This document shows, in pieces, positions 1 through 8,829 of a stretch of DNA of 64,000 nucleotides. Source of the stretch: DASQUK01 sp963756425 (GTDB lineage: Bacteria; Actinomycetota; Acidimicrobiia; Acidimicrobiales; VFJN01); the NCBI GenBank assembly GCA_963756425.1, contig CAVWNW010000007.1, positions 310,001-374,000 on the forward strand, given 5' to 3'. A program made the translations under genes and the position numbers. A model generated the notes under the pieces. It did not search any database. It was not told the DNA's origin and saw only the letters and a list, made by a program, of their open reading frames with translations. Positions within the stretch are counted from its first letter, which is position 1. Each line of letters opens with the position of its first letter.

Positions 1-3
1 CCC

Positions 4-693
4 GTGTGCGGTCGGTTCACCTCCTCGTCCCCGCCCGACGTCGTCGCTGCGTACTTCGACGCCGCAATCCGCGAGACGTTGGTCGAGCCGTCGTGGAACG
101 TGGCGCCCACCGATGGCGTCCACGCCGTGATCGAGGCGGAGGACGAGCGATGGCTGGACGTCCTGCGCTGGGGTCTGGTGCCCTGGTGGTCGAAGGACAC
201 GCGGGGTGCGGCGCGGATGATCAACGCCCGTGCGGAGACGCTCTCGTCCAAGCCTGCGTACCGAGAGGCGTTCGAGAAGCGCCGCTGCATCATCCCCGCC
301 GACGGCTTCTACGAGTGGCGGCTCCTCGACGACGGCAAGTCGAAGCAGCCGTACTTCATCCGCCGCCGCGACGGCGACCCGATGGCGTTCGCAGGCCTGG
401 GGGCTATCTGGCGCACCCCGGAGGACGGGCGGTTGCGCACCTGCTCCATCGTCACCACCAAGGCCAACGACACCGTCGCGCCACTGCATGACCGGATGCC
501 GGTCGTCCTGCCGCCGACGGCCTGGGATGCCTGGCTGGATCCCGGAAACTGGGACATGGTCACGCTGGCCCGCCTTCTGGTGCCGGCCCCCGCCGAGCTG
601 CTGACCGCATATCCGGTCTCCGGCCTCGTGAACAGCGTGCGCAACAACGGGCCCGAGCTCATCGCCGAAGCCGCCCCGTTGCCGTCAAGCTGA
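4..693 (+). CDS. SRAP-domain DNA-protein crosslink protein (YedK/HMCES family)
   Basis: The protein (229 aa) is a full-length SRAP domain. Family members shield abasic sites in single-stranded DNA by forming a thiazolidine link through Cys2. Cys2 follows directly after the GTG start (MCGRF), which fixes the start. The other family motifs are all present: WNVAP at 31-35, NARAET at 74-79, GFYEW at 101-105 and HDRMPV at 162-167, which supply the Asn, Glu and His of the active site. The gene starts three bases from the window edge, so its promoter is not visible. A strong hairpin follows it. The family assignment is firm; its role in an SOS-like response here is inferred. Confidence 0.96.
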   Translation: MCGRFTSSSPPDVVAAYFDAAIRETLVEPSWNVAPTDGVHAVIEAEDERWLDVLRWGLVPWWSKDTRGAARMINARAETLSSKPAYREAFEKRRCIIPADGFYEWRLLDDGKSKQPYFIRRRDGDPMAFAGLGAIWRTPEDGRLRTCSIVTTKANDTVAPLHDRMPVVLPPTAWDAWLDPGNWDMVTLARLLVPAPAELLTAYPVSGLVNSVRNNGPELIAEAAPLPSS

Positions 694-730
694 CCGTCGG
701 GTGCTGCCTCGCTGGCGGCCGGGCCGACGG

Positions 731-772
731 CACCGGCCCCCGGGCGGGGGGAAATGTGCCCGGGGGCCGGTG
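731..772. terminator. Strong GC hairpin after the SRAP gene
   Basis: A perfect 15-bp inverted repeat (731-745 and 758-772) has a 12-base loop. It lies between the SRAP stop and the convergent small gene at 950-1183 and can serve either strand. No long T run follows it. Confidence 0.7.
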
Positions 773-949
773 GCCTCCCGGCCGCGTACCCGGTGCATGC
801 GGAGCCGATACCCACAGCCGACGCGGCACCGCCCCCCGACTGGCGGCCGAGGGGCTGGCGCGCAACAGCCCCCCGACGGGCAGGCCAAGGAGCTGTCGCC
901 CGTTCCTGCTACCCGGACGATCCCGGAGTCAGACGTCCCGACCGCTCGG

Positions 950-1183
950 TCACCGTCGCCAGCGTGACCACGAGCGACCGCCCCCACCCTCACCCTCGGC
1001 CTCGCGGCGCTGGCGGAGCTGCTCGACGATGAAGGCGCTGTGCCGGTCCAGGGCGTCGACGAACTCGTCGGACGTGATGATGCCCTTCTCGACCAGGAGG
1101 TCCCGCAACGCCAACACGGCGGCGGTCGACGCGACGATGCCCTCCGCCGGGTCGAGCGGGTCGAGCGGATCGTCCGCGGACAT
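950..1183 (-). CDS. Small hypothetical protein (77 aa)
   Basis: I do not recognise this small protein. It begins MSADDPLDPLD at the ATG 1181-1183. The centre is a predicted helix with the pattern LRDLLVEKGIITSDEFVDAL, which looks like a helix-turn-helix-like or SHOCT-like small helical motif. The tail is charged and rich in Gly and Arg. The in-frame sequence upstream of this ATG has no protein-like character, so the shorter start is preferred. The gene is convergent with the SRAP gene and divergent from the VOC gene at 1308. Confidence 0.6.
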   Translation of the reverse strand: MSADDPLDPLDPAEGIVASTAAVLALRDLLVEKGIITSDEFVDALDRHSAFIVEQLRQRREAEGEGGGGRSWSRWRR

Positions 1184-1307
1184 GCCAGACAGCTTGCCAC
1201 CCCCGGCGCTCGCCGACCCCGGTTGGCGCATCCGGCGGAGCCAAGGCGTTGCGCTACCTTGTCGCGGCGTCCTCGACATCGTCGTCGCGGCTCGTGAGGT
1301 GGGCAAC

Positions 1308-1694
1308 GTGCTGCAGCGGATCGACATGGTGGCGATGTATGTGCGCGACTGGCAGTCCGCGCTCACCTGGTATCGGGACAAGCTCGGCTTCGTGGTCGCA
1401 TACATCGAGGAAGATCATCGCTTCGCCGTGCTGGCGTTGTCGGGCGGAGGGCCGGTCCTCCACCTCGTCGGGGACGAGACCCGCCAGCCCGGTCATCGGA
1501 ACCGCTGCGTCCCGAACATCGCGGTCGACGACTTCGACGCCACGCTCGCGGACCTGGGGGCGCGTGGGGTGCAGATCCTGGACGTGGTCGACGACTTGGA
1601 CGACGGATATCGGCTCGCCCGCCTGACCGACCTCGAGGGCAACGAGCTCAACATCTACACCACGGTGGCGAGGATCACGGCCCCGCCGGCGTGA
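1308..1694 (+). CDS. VOC (glyoxalase/bleomycin resistance) family protein
   Basis: A single VOC-fold protein of 128 aa. It opens with the typical MVAMYVRDWQSALTWYRDKL pattern of a paired beta-alpha-beta-beta-beta module and ends with DLEGNELNIYT, which carries the usual metal-binding Glu. The substrate cannot be predicted. The GTG at 1308 is chosen because GAGGTGGG lies just upstream; GTG 1299 or ATG 1326 are alternatives. A TACCTT box at 1255-1260 gives a plausible -10 with a leader of about 40 bases. The next gene follows after 50 bases on the same strand. Confidence 0.88.
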   Translation: MLQRIDMVAMYVRDWQSALTWYRDKLGFVVAYIEEDHRFAVLALSGGGPVLHLVGDETRQPGHRNRCVPNIAVDDFDATLADLGARGVQILDVVDDLDDGYRLARLTDLEGNELNIYTTVARITAPPA

Positions 1695-1733
1695 CCGAGC
1701 GTGCCTAGTGGGCGCTGAGAGCCACCCACCCCA

Positions 1734-1739
1734 TAGCCT
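1734..1739 (+). promoter_or_regulatory. -10 box (TAGCCT), 6 bp before a start codon
   Basis: TAGCCT is followed by six bases and then the ATG at 1746, with no Shine-Dalgarno sequence between. This spacing suggests a leaderless transcript. Confidence 0.5.
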
Positions 1740-1745
1740 GCGGCG

Positions 1746-2174
1746 ATGGGCCTGACAGAGCAGGACATCGACTTCCTGACCGACCACCACGCGGCGGCGA
1801 TGATCACCGTGGGGCGTGACGGCACTCCGAAGGTGTCACGTGTCGGCGTGGCCCTCGTGGACGGCAAGCTCGAGAGCAGTGGCACGGCCGACCGCGTCCG
1901 GACCCGCCGGTTGCGCCGCGACCCCCGCTGCACCCTGTACGTCTACGACCCCGGCTACGCCTGGCTGGCACTCGAGACCTCGGTGACGATCCTCGACGGG
2001 CCGGATGCCGCGAAGCTCAACCTGCGCCTGTTCCGCGTGATGCAGGGCCGGCCGACCGGCCCGTTGAGCTGGTTCGGCGGGGAGCGAAGCGAGGAAGACT
2101 TCCTCCGGGCGATGGTCGACGAGGGGCGGCTCGTCTACGAGTTCAAGGTGCACCACACGTACGGGATGCACTGA
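1746..2174 (+). CDS. PPOX-class F420-dependent oxidoreductase
   Basis: A 142-aa protein with the split-barrel flavin/F420-binding fold. The N-terminal half reads AAAMITVGRDGTPKVSRVGV, the usual first strands of PPOX-class proteins, followed by the RRDPRCTLYVYDP segment that lines the cofactor site. Actinobacterial members often use F420 rather than FMN, which fits the LLM protein encoded nearby at 5137-6072. The substrate is unknown. The start follows a TAGCCT box by six bases, so the mRNA may be leaderless. Confidence 0.88.
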   Translation: MGLTEQDIDFLTDHHAAAMITVGRDGTPKVSRVGVALVDGKLESSGTADRVRTRRLRRDPRCTLYVYDPGYAWLALETSVTILDGPDAAKLNLRLFRVMQGRPTGPLSWFGGERSEEDFLRAMVDEGRLVYEFKVHHTYGMH

Positions 2175-2182
2175 CGACCGGC

Positions 2183-3850
2183 ATGGAAGACGTGACCGCG
2201 CAGCAGTCGCTCGCTGCGGGAGCGGGCGCACTAGCGGTTGGGCGTTGGGAAGATGCCCGTAGCTCGTTCGAGGGCTCCGTCGCCAGGTGTGAGACGGGGG
2301 AGGGCCACTTCGGGCTGGCGGCCGCGCTGTGGTGGCTGGGCGAGAACCACGGCAGCGTCGCCCATTGCACCCGGGCCTACACGCTGTTCCGGCGGTCGGG
2401 CGAGAGCGTCGGTGCGGTGCAGGCCGCACTCTGGCTGGGCATCGTCTACAAGGCCAACTTCGCCAACTTCGCGGCGGCCAACGGGTGGATCGGTCGAGCC
2501 GAGCGCCTGCTTGAGTCGCTCGATCCTGGCCCGCTCCACGCCTCGAGCTGGCTGGCGCGCGCCTATCGGATGCCGGATCTCCGGGCGGCCGAGGAACTGA
2601 CGGACAGGGCCCTGGGGGTCGCCCGCGCCGCCGGGGACGTGGACCTCGAGCTAACGGCGCTGTCGCAACTCGGCCTGATCCACGTGGGCCAGGGGGAGAC
2701 GGCGGCGGGCTTCGCGTTGATCGACGAAGCGACGGCCGCAGCGCTGGGCGGCGAGCGATCGACGCTCGACACGGTCGTCTACACGTGCTGCGACATGCTC
2801 AACGCCTGTGAGCTGGCAGGCGATATCGAACGGGCCGTCCGATGGTGCGAGGTCGCCGACGACTTCGTGCAGACCTACGGGTGCCCGTTCCTGTACGCCG
2901 AGTGTCGCATCTACTACGGGAGCGTCCTCACCGCTCAGGGCCGGTGGGACGATGCCGCCGAGGAGCTGTCGGCCGGCCTGCGGATCACCGACCGAGCGTG
3001 CCCCGGGCTCCACGGCCGGGCGTTGAGCCGCTTAGCGGGCCTGCGCGTACGTCAGGGACGACTCGAAGAGGCCGACGAGCTGCTCGACCAGGTCGGCAAC
3101 GACCTCGATGTCGAAGCCGAGGCGTCGCTGTGGCGCGCCACGCTGCTGCTGGCACGCGGCGATGCCCGGGCGGCGAGCCGCGCCCTCACTCAGCGGCTGC
3201 ACGATCTCGCGGAGCACGGTCTGCACCTGGCCGGCGCGCTCGATCTCCTGGTCGATGCGCACATCTCCGGCGGCGATCCCGACGCCGCGGATGCAGCGGT
3301 CGATCGCCTGAGCGCGATCGCCGCCACTGCGAACGACCGGCAGCTGGGGGCGATGGCCGCGGCCGCGAGGGGCCGGGTGTCGATTGCCCGCGGCGACCTC
3401 GCCCTCGCCGCCGCCGATCTCCGGGCGGCGCTCAAGGCATGGTCGAGCCTGGGCCGCCCGTTCGAGGTGGCGCGCACGCGGTTCGCGCGGGCCCGCGCCC
3501 TCGCCGTCAGCGATCCCGGTGCCGCGATCGACGAGGGCCGCCGAGCGCTCATCACCTTCGCAGACCTGGGCGCGTCGGTGGACGCCGATCGGGCGGCGGC
3601 GTTCCTCCGTTCGCTCGGTGTCGTTCCCCGCGTGGGCCCCAAGCGGGTCGGGCTGCTCACGGCTCGTGAGCGGGAGGTGCTGCGCCTCCTGGGCGCCGGC
3701 TTGTCGAACCCCGAGATCGCACAGCGGCTGCACGTGAGCCGCAAGACCGCGTCACATCACGTGAGCAGCATCCTGGCCAAGCTGAACCTGCGCAACCGTG
3801 CCGAGGCCGCAGTCCAGGCGGGCGTGATCCTAGGCCCACCCGACCGGTAA
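2183..3850 (+). CDS. TPR-containing LuxR-family transcriptional regulator
   Basis: A 555-aa cytoplasmic regulator. Residues 1 to about 480 are alpha-alpha repeats of TPR type, rich in Ala and Leu, including an SSFEGSVA/HFGLAAALWWLGE-like first repeat. From about residue 492 comes a complete LuxR/GerE helix-turn-helix: LTAREREVLRLLGAGLSNPE, then IAQRLHVSRKTASHHVSSIL. The N-terminal AAA ATPase of the larger LAL/MalT type is absent, so this is a TPR-plus-HTH regulator whose ligand or partner is unknown. It starts 8 bases after the PPOX gene and ends directly before the methyltransferase gene, so the three may be co-transcribed. Confidence 0.88.
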   Translation: MEDVTAQQSLAAGAGALAVGRWEDARSSFEGSVARCETGEGHFGLAAALWWLGENHGSVAHCTRAYTLFRRSGESVGAVQAALWLGIVYKANFANFAAANGWIGRAERLLESLDPGPLHASSWLARAYRMPDLRAAEELTDRALGVARAAGDVDLELTALSQLGLIHVGQGETAAGFALIDEATAAALGGERSTLDTVVYTCCDMLNACELAGDIERAVRWCEVADDFVQTYGCPFLYAECRIYYGSVLTAQGRWDDAAEELSAGLRITDRACPGLHGRALSRLAGLRVRQGRLEEADELLDQVGNDLDVEAEASLWRATLLLARGDARAASRALTQRLHDLAEHGLHLAGALDLLVDAHISGGDPDAADAAVDRLSAIAATANDRQLGAMAAAARGRVSIARGDLALAAADLRAALKAWSSLGRPFEVARTRFARARALAVSDPGAAIDEGRRALITFADLGASVDADRAAAFLRSLGVVPRVGPKRVGLLTAREREVLRLLGAGLSNPEIAQRLHVSRKTASHHVSSILAKLNLRNRAEAAVQAGVILGPPDR

Positions 3851-3901
3851 ATGGGTCAGCTGCCCGATGCTCTGGCGACCGCACCGTCGCACGATCGGAC
3901 A

Positions 3902-4711
3902 ATGTCCAGTTCCACCGAGTCTTCCGAGTCGTTCCAGATCCCTCTCGAGGCGGCCGAGGCGTACGAGGCAGCGTTCGTGCCGGCCTTCTTCGCCCAGTGG
4001 GCACCCATCCTCTGCGATGCTGCGGGCGTCACCGCGGGACAGAAGGTCCTCGACGTAGCGTGCGGGACCGGCATCGTCGCCCGGACCGCCGCAAACATCG
4101 TCGGAGCTCCTAACGTCGTCGGTGTCGACATCAACGAGGCCATGCTGACAGTGGCCCGCCGGGTGCGGCCGGACATCGACTGGCGGCGGGGCGATGTGGG
4201 TGCGCTCCCACTCCCGGACCTCGTCTTCGACGCGGTGCTCTGCCAGATGGCGCTGATGTTCTTCCCCGCGCGGGCGGCGGGCTTGGGCGAGATGCGCCGC
4301 GTGACCGCCGCGAGAGGCACGATCGCCGTCCTTGTCCCCAGCGACCTGGATGCGCAACCTGCCTACGGCCCGCTGGTCGACATGGCCGCACACCACGCCG
4401 GCCCCGAGGCACGCTCGCTGATGAGCACCTACTTCGCCTGCGGCGATCTCGACGAGCTCTGCGGGCTCTTCGAATCGGCAGGGCTGCGGGTGACGAACAC
4501 GCACTCACACACTGGCACGGTCAGGTTCCTGTCCGTGGACGCGGCGATGGCCACCGAGGTCGAGAGCACGCCGCTGCGGGAGCGCATCAGCGACGACGTC
4601 TATGAACGCATCCGGCTGGGTGCCCACGAAGTGCTCGCCCCGTTCACGGCCGCCGACGGCACCCTGGAGGCACCGTTCGAATGCCACGTCGTCACCGCCA
4701 ACCGGCTGTGA
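3902..4711 (+). CDS. Class I SAM-dependent methyltransferase
   Basis: A 269-aa methyltransferase. Motif I, VLDVACGTGIVARTAA, starts near residue 49, followed by the acidic residue of motif II (VVGVDINEAML) and the post-motif GDVGALPLPD that binds the SAM adenine. It resembles UbiE/Coq5-like and arsenite methyltransferase-like small-molecule enzymes, but the substrate is not evident. The ATG at 3902 is preferred to the in-frame ATG at 3851, whose first residues look random. The last codon abuts a convergent VOC gene with no space for a terminator. Confidence 0.88.
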   Translation: MSSSTESSESFQIPLEAAEAYEAAFVPAFFAQWAPILCDAAGVTAGQKVLDVACGTGIVARTAANIVGAPNVVGVDINEAMLTVARRVRPDIDWRRGDVGALPLPDLVFDAVLCQMALMFFPARAAGLGEMRRVTAARGTIAVLVPSDLDAQPAYGPLVDMAAHHAGPEARSLMSTYFACGDLDELCGLFESAGLRVTNTHSHTGTVRFLSVDAAMATEVESTPLRERISDDVYERIRLGAHEVLAPFTAADGTLEAPFECHVVTANRL

Positions 4712-5113
4712 TCAGGCCGACCCGAGACCGAGGAGGTCCCAGCGGTTGCCGGACACGTCGAGGAACACGGCGACCCGGCCGTAGGACTCGGTGCGCGGCG
4801 CGGACACGAACTCCACGCCGTAGGACAGCATCCGCTCGTACGACGCGTCGAAGTCGTCGACACGGAGGAAGAAGCCGACGCGCCCAGCCACCTGCCCGCC
4901 GACGGCCGCGGCCTGGTCCCCACCGTCGGCCCGGGCGAGCAGGATGCCAGTCTCCGCGCCCGGCGGACGCACGACGACCCAGCGCTTGGGGCGCCCGGCG
5001 CTCGTCAACGACGGGGTGTCGTCGACGAGCTCGAAGCCGAGCCCGTCGACGAAGAACGCGATGGCCGGCTCGTAGTCGGCGACGAGGACGGCGACCAGTG
5101 CGAGGCCGGGCAT
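4712..5113 (-). CDS. VOC family protein
   Basis: A small single-domain VOC protein (133 aa from the ATG at 5113). It opens LALVAVLVADYEPAIAFFVD and ends VAVFLDVSGNRWDLLGLG, the paired beta-alpha-beta units of the fold. A TTG at 5140 overlaps the stop of the upstream LLM gene (TTGA) and could instead be the start, through translational coupling. The conserved sequence begins at the ATG. It is probably in an operon with the LLM oxidoreductase. The substrate is unknown. Confidence 0.85.
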   Translation of the reverse strand: MPGLALVAVLVADYEPAIAFFVDGLGFELVDDTPSLTSAGRPKRWVVVRPPGAETGILLARADGGDQAAAVGGQVAGRVGFFLRVDDFDASYERMLSYGVEFVSAPRTESYGRVAVFLDVSGNRWDLLGLGSA

Positions 5114-5136
5114 CGGGTGGTTCCGCGGAGCGACCG

Positions 5137-6072
5137 TCAACCCCGCAGGGCGCCCGCCTCGGCGAGCAGCTCCGCCTGGCGCATCCAGTCCCCGGCAGCG
5201 AGGGTGACCACGACGCGCTCGGCGCCGGCTTCGCCGTACTCGGCGATGCGCGCCGCCACCTCGGCGGGGCCACCGAGCGTCAGCACGTCCGGGACGGCGT
5301 CGGCGGGCATGCCGAACATGCCGTCGGGATCGGTCAGTGCCCGGACAAGTCCGTCGCGATCCGGCAGCGCCGGGTCGCCGGTCAGCGCGGCGACCATGCT
5401 GGCTGTGACCGGCGGCGTGGGCCGTCCCCGGGCGGCGGCCAGCTCCGCCAGCCCCGATTGGCCATCGGCCATGGCAGCCGGCGGGACGGGGAGCACGAAC
5501 CAGCCGTCGCCGTGCTCTGCGGCACGCAACATCGCCGCCTCGGACATCCCGCCCACGAGGATGGGCGGCACGGTGGCCGCGGGCGCCAGCCGGATCACTG
5601 GCGAATCTGCGCCACCATCCAGCCGGGTGGGCAGGCCGGCAACGAGGCCCGGCAGGACGCGGAGGGCCGCATCGGTCCGGCGGCCACGCTCGCGTCGAGG
5701 CACCCCGGCGGCGACCCAGGAGCGCTCGTGGCGGTCACCACCGGCTCCGACCCCGAGGATGAGCCGGTCGTGGGACACGTGCTGCAGCGACGCCACCTGC
5801 TTCGCCACCCAGACGACGGGACGCAGCGGCAGGATGATGACGCCGAGGCCTAGCCGGATCCGGGTGGTCGCGCCGGCCGCGGCGGCGAGCGAGACCACGC
5901 TTTCGACGAAGGGCGCGCCCGTGCCGGCGACCAGCTGGTCGGTCACCCATGCGGACTCCAGGCCCAAGTCCTCGGCATGTCGGGCCGACGCGGCCAGGTC
6001 GCCCGGCTGGTCCTTGGGACCGCTCATGCTGGGCAGGAAGACACCGATGTTCGGGGCTGGCGTCGCAGGCAT
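5137..6072 (-). CDS. LLM-class (luciferase-like) F420-dependent oxidoreductase
   Basis: A 311-aa TIM-barrel protein of the luciferase-like monooxygenase class. It begins APNIGVFLPSMSG and has the barrel strands GLESAWVTDQLV, IRLGLGVIILPLRPVVWVAK and DRLILGVGAG. The C-terminal half carries VPPILVGGMSEAAMLRAAEHGDG, a family hallmark. In actinobacteria such proteins usually use reduced F420 to oxidise or reduce small organic molecules. The ATG at 6072 is the natural start. The downstream VOC gene overlaps or nearly touches the stop. Confidence 0.92.
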   Translation of the reverse strand: MPATPAPNIGVFLPSMSGPKDQPGDLAASARHAEDLGLESAWVTDQLVAGTGAPFVESVVSLAAAAGATTRIRLGLGVIILPLRPVVWVAKQVASLQHVSHDRLILGVGAGGDRHERSWVAAGVPRRERGRRTDAALRVLPGLVAGLPTRLDGGADSPVIRLAPAATVPPILVGGMSEAAMLRAAEHGDGWFVLPVPPAAMADGQSGLAELAAARGRPTPPVTASMVAALTGDPALPDRDGLVRALTDPDGMFGMPADAVPDVLTLGGPAEVAARIAEYGEAGAERVVVTLAAGDWMRQAELLAEAGALRG

Positions 6073-6151
6073 GCGCCCAGTGTGCCGTCACCGGGTCAGG
6101 GCCCGACACGCCCCGGACCGTGTCCCAGCTCGCATGTCGGCTCGGCTGCGG

Positions 6152-6928
6152 TCAGGGGTGCTCGAGTGTGAAGCGGTCGATCACGCGGCCGTCGGGGCCG
6201 ATCGCGCGGGCATCGAGGCCCTCGCCTGCGACGACGACGTGCACGAAGTGGAGGGCCGATTGGGCCACGGCGGTGAACGCGCTGAGCCCCGTGAGCGTGA
6301 GCTTGCATCCGCCACCGCTGACGACGTGGACGACGCCGTGCTGCGGGGTCGTGCGCTCGTAGTGGTGGTCGTGGCCGGCGAACGCGACGTCGATACCACC
6401 GTCGGCGAGGATCGGCTCGACGGCCCGCCGCAGCCGCATGCTGGATCCGTGGCGACCGGACGAATAGGGCGGGTGGTGCATGAGCGCGACCTTCCACGGC
6501 GCCCGCGAGGCCCCCAGCGCCGCGGCCAGCCAGGCGAGCTGCTCGGCGCCAGCGTCACCGCCGGCGAGGACCATGCCCGAGTCGACCACGAACACCTCGA
6601 CCGGGCCGTGACGGGCGGCGTAGTAGCTGCTGGCCTTGCCGAAGTGTGACAACTCCGCGGCGACCTCGGCGGCCCCACCGCCGTTGCCACCCTCCACGTC
6701 GTGGTTGCCGACCGCGAGCTCCCACGACACGCCGGCGTCGATCAAGGCCTGGTAGGGGCGAGAGAAGACCGCGTCGTAGCGGTCGTCGATGTGGCCGTAG
6801 TAGCAGACGTCGCCGGCCAGCAGGACCAGGCCGTACGGCGACTCCCGGTAGGTGAGGGCCATCCGGCGGGCGATGGCCATGGCGTTGCGCCGGCTGGACC
6901 CGTTGTCGCCCAAAACGGCGAAGGACAC
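6152..6928 (-). CDS. Purple acid phosphatase-like metallophosphoesterase
   Basis: The calcineurin-like metallophosphoesterase motifs are complete and of purple-acid-phosphatase type: GDNG near the start, GDVCYYGH, GNHDVE, LMHHPPYSS and GHDHHYERT. They supply the two-metal site. It is expected to hydrolyse a phosphomonoester or phosphodiester; no signal peptide is visible. The first usable start codon is the GTG at 6928, giving 258 aa. About 40 upstream codons (6929-7050) continue in frame with protein-like sequence but no start codon, so the true N-terminus is uncertain (see findings). Confidence 0.88.
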   Translation of the reverse strand: MSFAVLGDNGSSRRNAMAIARRMALTYRESPYGLVLLAGDVCYYGHIDDRYDAVFSRPYQALIDAGVSWELAVGNHDVEGGNGGGAAEVAAELSHFGKASSYYAARHGPVEVFVVDSGMVLAGGDAGAEQLAWLAAALGASRAPWKVALMHHPPYSSGRHGSSMRLRRAVEPILADGGIDVAFAGHDHHYERTTPQHGVVHVVSGGGCKLTLTGLSAFTAVAQSALHFVHVVVAGEGLDARAIGPDGRVIDRFTLEHP

Positions 6929-7052
6929 CTCGCCCGCGGTCTCGGTCCAGGCCCGTGGTTCCAGCGTGATGTCGGGCGGCCTGCCGGGGAGGAAGTCCTC
7001 TCGCCAGCGGACGAGGTTCCAGAGAGAGGCGAACGGGTTCGTCGGACCGAAC

Positions 7053-8036
7053 CTAGGCGGCGGCGAAGCCGGTGACGCGGAGCTCGGGCGCCGACTTGGG
7101 CGCGTCCTCGGGCGGCTTGCCGCAGTCGGGGACCGGGAGGATCCGAGAAACCTCCACCGTTGCGTCGAACGCCAGGCGTCGGCCGTCGGGCGCCTCCGCG
7201 TCGATCAAGACCCGGGACCGCCCCCCGGCCGATTCCACCACCTCGCCCCGCCGCCGGTGGTCGAGCCACGACCAGCCGATGGACCGCAGGGCCTCGCGCT
7301 CCGCCGCCTGGACCTCGGGACGGTCGAGGCCCGTGCAGCCGCGGTACAGGCGGGCGGCCTCGTCCAGCGGGAGCGTGCGCTCGGCGACGCCGACGAGCCG
7401 ATCGATGTCGAGGTAGGCCCACATCGTGCCCTCGGGCAGCAGCAACGCGGTGGGCGCGAAGCGGTGGCCGCCGGTGTGGCTGGTCCGCCAGACGCGAACG
7501 CCGGCCAGGTCACCCAGTCCGAAAGCCAGGCGGGTCCCGAGCGTGCCGCAGCACGCGTCCCGCCGGCCATGGGTGCAGACCAGCACGTGGCGGCCCACGC
7601 CGACGCCCTCCGGTGGGGCGACGGCTCCGGGCTGGGGGAGGGCGGGACCAGCGCCGTCGCCGCCGCTGGCGGCGATGGCTGCGACGGCCTCGCCCAGCAG
7701 GGTGTGGTCAACCGTCCAGGCCCGCCCGCGGTAGCGGTCGAACGCACCTGCCGGCCGCGTGAACGCCAGGAGGCGCCGCCGGTGGGGATCGCCGCCATCG
7801 TCGGGCACCAGTCCCTGGAGTCGCATGTTGGCTGCGCCGAGCGCGCCCGAGGCTCGGGCGAGGGCCGCGTGCTCGGTGATCTCCCGGGGCCACGGCAGTG
7901 GGACCTCGGCCAGGACGATGCCGCGATAGCTGCCGGCCGAGCCCACCGGGTCGAGGTCCTCGGAGCGGGCGAAGCTGGAGCAGCGCAACGCCGCGGCACC
8001 GCCGGTGGGCCTGGCTTCAGCGGGGTCGTCGCGCAT
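7053..8036 (-). CDS. Sucrase/ferredoxin-like family protein (thioredoxin-like [2Fe-2S])
   Basis: A 327-aa protein of the sucrase/ferredoxin-like family, related to yeast Aim32. The core motif CTHGRRDACCGTLG at 154-167 and SHTGGHRFAPT at 186-196 provide the Cys and His residues expected to hold a [2Fe-2S] cluster in a thioredoxin-like fold. An N-terminal segment (LRCSSFARSEDLDPVGSAGS) is also typical. Its role in bacteria is poorly known. It starts 4 bases after the stop of the cytochrome b561-like gene on the same strand, so it is probably co-transcribed with that redox gene. Confidence 0.88.
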   Translation of the reverse strand: MRDDPAEARPTGGAAALRCSSFARSEDLDPVGSAGSYRGIVLAEVPLPWPREITEHAALARASGALGAANMRLQGLVPDDGGDPHRRRLLAFTRPAGAFDRYRGRAWTVDHTLLGEAVAAIAASGGDGAGPALPQPGAVAPPEGVGVGRHVLVCTHGRRDACCGTLGTRLAFGLGDLAGVRVWRTSHTGGHRFAPTALLLPEGTMWAYLDIDRLVGVAERTLPLDEAARLYRGCTGLDRPEVQAAEREALRSIGWSWLDHRRRGEVVESAGGRSRVLIDAEAPDGRRLAFDATVEVSRILPVPDCGKPPEDAPKSAPELRVTGFAAA

Positions 8037-8040
8037 CCGG

Positions 8041-8829
8041 TCAAGGATCGCCGCGCGCCGCCTCCGCGTGCGAACCCGACCGCATGCCCGCGGCGGGCCG
8101 GTCGTCCTCGGTCGCGGCAGCCGGCGATGGGCGGTCGCTCGGCGCCGGAACGGTCGCCGGCCACAGGCGGCGAGCCGTCGCCTCGGCCACCCGGCCGCGC
8201 CAGTGCATCGCCCGCCACACCCCGCGATAGCCAGGAAGGAACCCGAGCGTGACCACCAGGTGCCCGATGACGAGTCCGGTCAGCACGTAGGTCGAGCCCC
8301 GGTGCACCCGCACCATCGTGGCAAAGGTCTGGCCGCCGGAAAGCGTGGTGAGGAGCACGCCGCTGACGATCACGGTGCCGAGCGCCCCGACCAGTGCGAC
8401 GTTGAGCAGCCGCTGGCCGGGATCGAAGTGGCCCCGGTGCCGGCCGAACCGACCGGTCAGTGCGCCTCGCGGCCAGCGCCAGAACCATGCACCGTCGCCC
8501 CGGTTGATGCGCAGGGTCTCGCGCAGGAACGTGAGCGTTCCCCGAATGCCCAGGATCGGTCCGCCGACCGCGACCCCCAAGAGCACCCAGCCGGCGGTGC
8601 GATGGAGCTCGGTGTCGGGCGTGTCCAGCACGTCGGCCAGGAGGGTCGGCTGCCCCTCGTGCCCCGTCCGCAGCCACCAGCCGGTGGCCAGGAGGACGAA
8701 CGTCACCAGGTACAGGAGGGTGTGCAGCCAGCGGGTGGCCCGGTTGTTCCGGACGACCGGGCCACCCGCTGGCGCATCAATAGTCGTAGGGACCGCCCTC
8801 CGACGCGGTGGTGGTGGTGCCCCCGCCAC
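8041..8829 (-). CDS. Cytochrome b561/formate dehydrogenase gamma-like membrane protein
   Basis: A 262-aa membrane protein with four hydrophobic segments and His residues placed as haem b ligands: ATRWLHTLLYL, ELHRTAGWVLL, VRVHRGSTYVLTGLVIGHLV. This matches the small di-haem cytochrome b of formate dehydrogenase/Ni-Fe hydrogenase gamma subunits, which pass electrons between the quinone pool and a partner. The long cytosolic tail is rich in Ala and Pro. The GTG at 8829 overlaps the 3' end of the upstream lipoprotein gene by about 50 bases; no ATG lies closer, so the start is tentative. No catalytic partner is encoded nearby. Confidence 0.82.
   Translation of the reverse strand: MAGAPPPPRRRAVPTTIDAPAGGPVVRNNRATRWLHTLLYLVTFVLLATGWWLRTGHEGQPTLLADVLDTPDTELHRTAGWVLLGVAVGGPILGIRGTLTFLRETLRINRGDGAWFWRWPRGALTGRFGRHRGHFDPGQRLLNVALVGALGTVIVSGVLLTTLSGGQTFATMVRVHRGSTYVLTGLVIGHLVVTLGFLPGYRGVWRAMHWRGRVAEATARRLWPATVPAPSDRPSPAAATEDDRPAAGMRSGSHAEAARGDP

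Noticed and set aside
1705..1716. CTAGTGGGCGCT matching the end of the 168-bp element
   Set aside because: The match stops after 12 bases and has no partner, so chance is likely in a GC-rich window.
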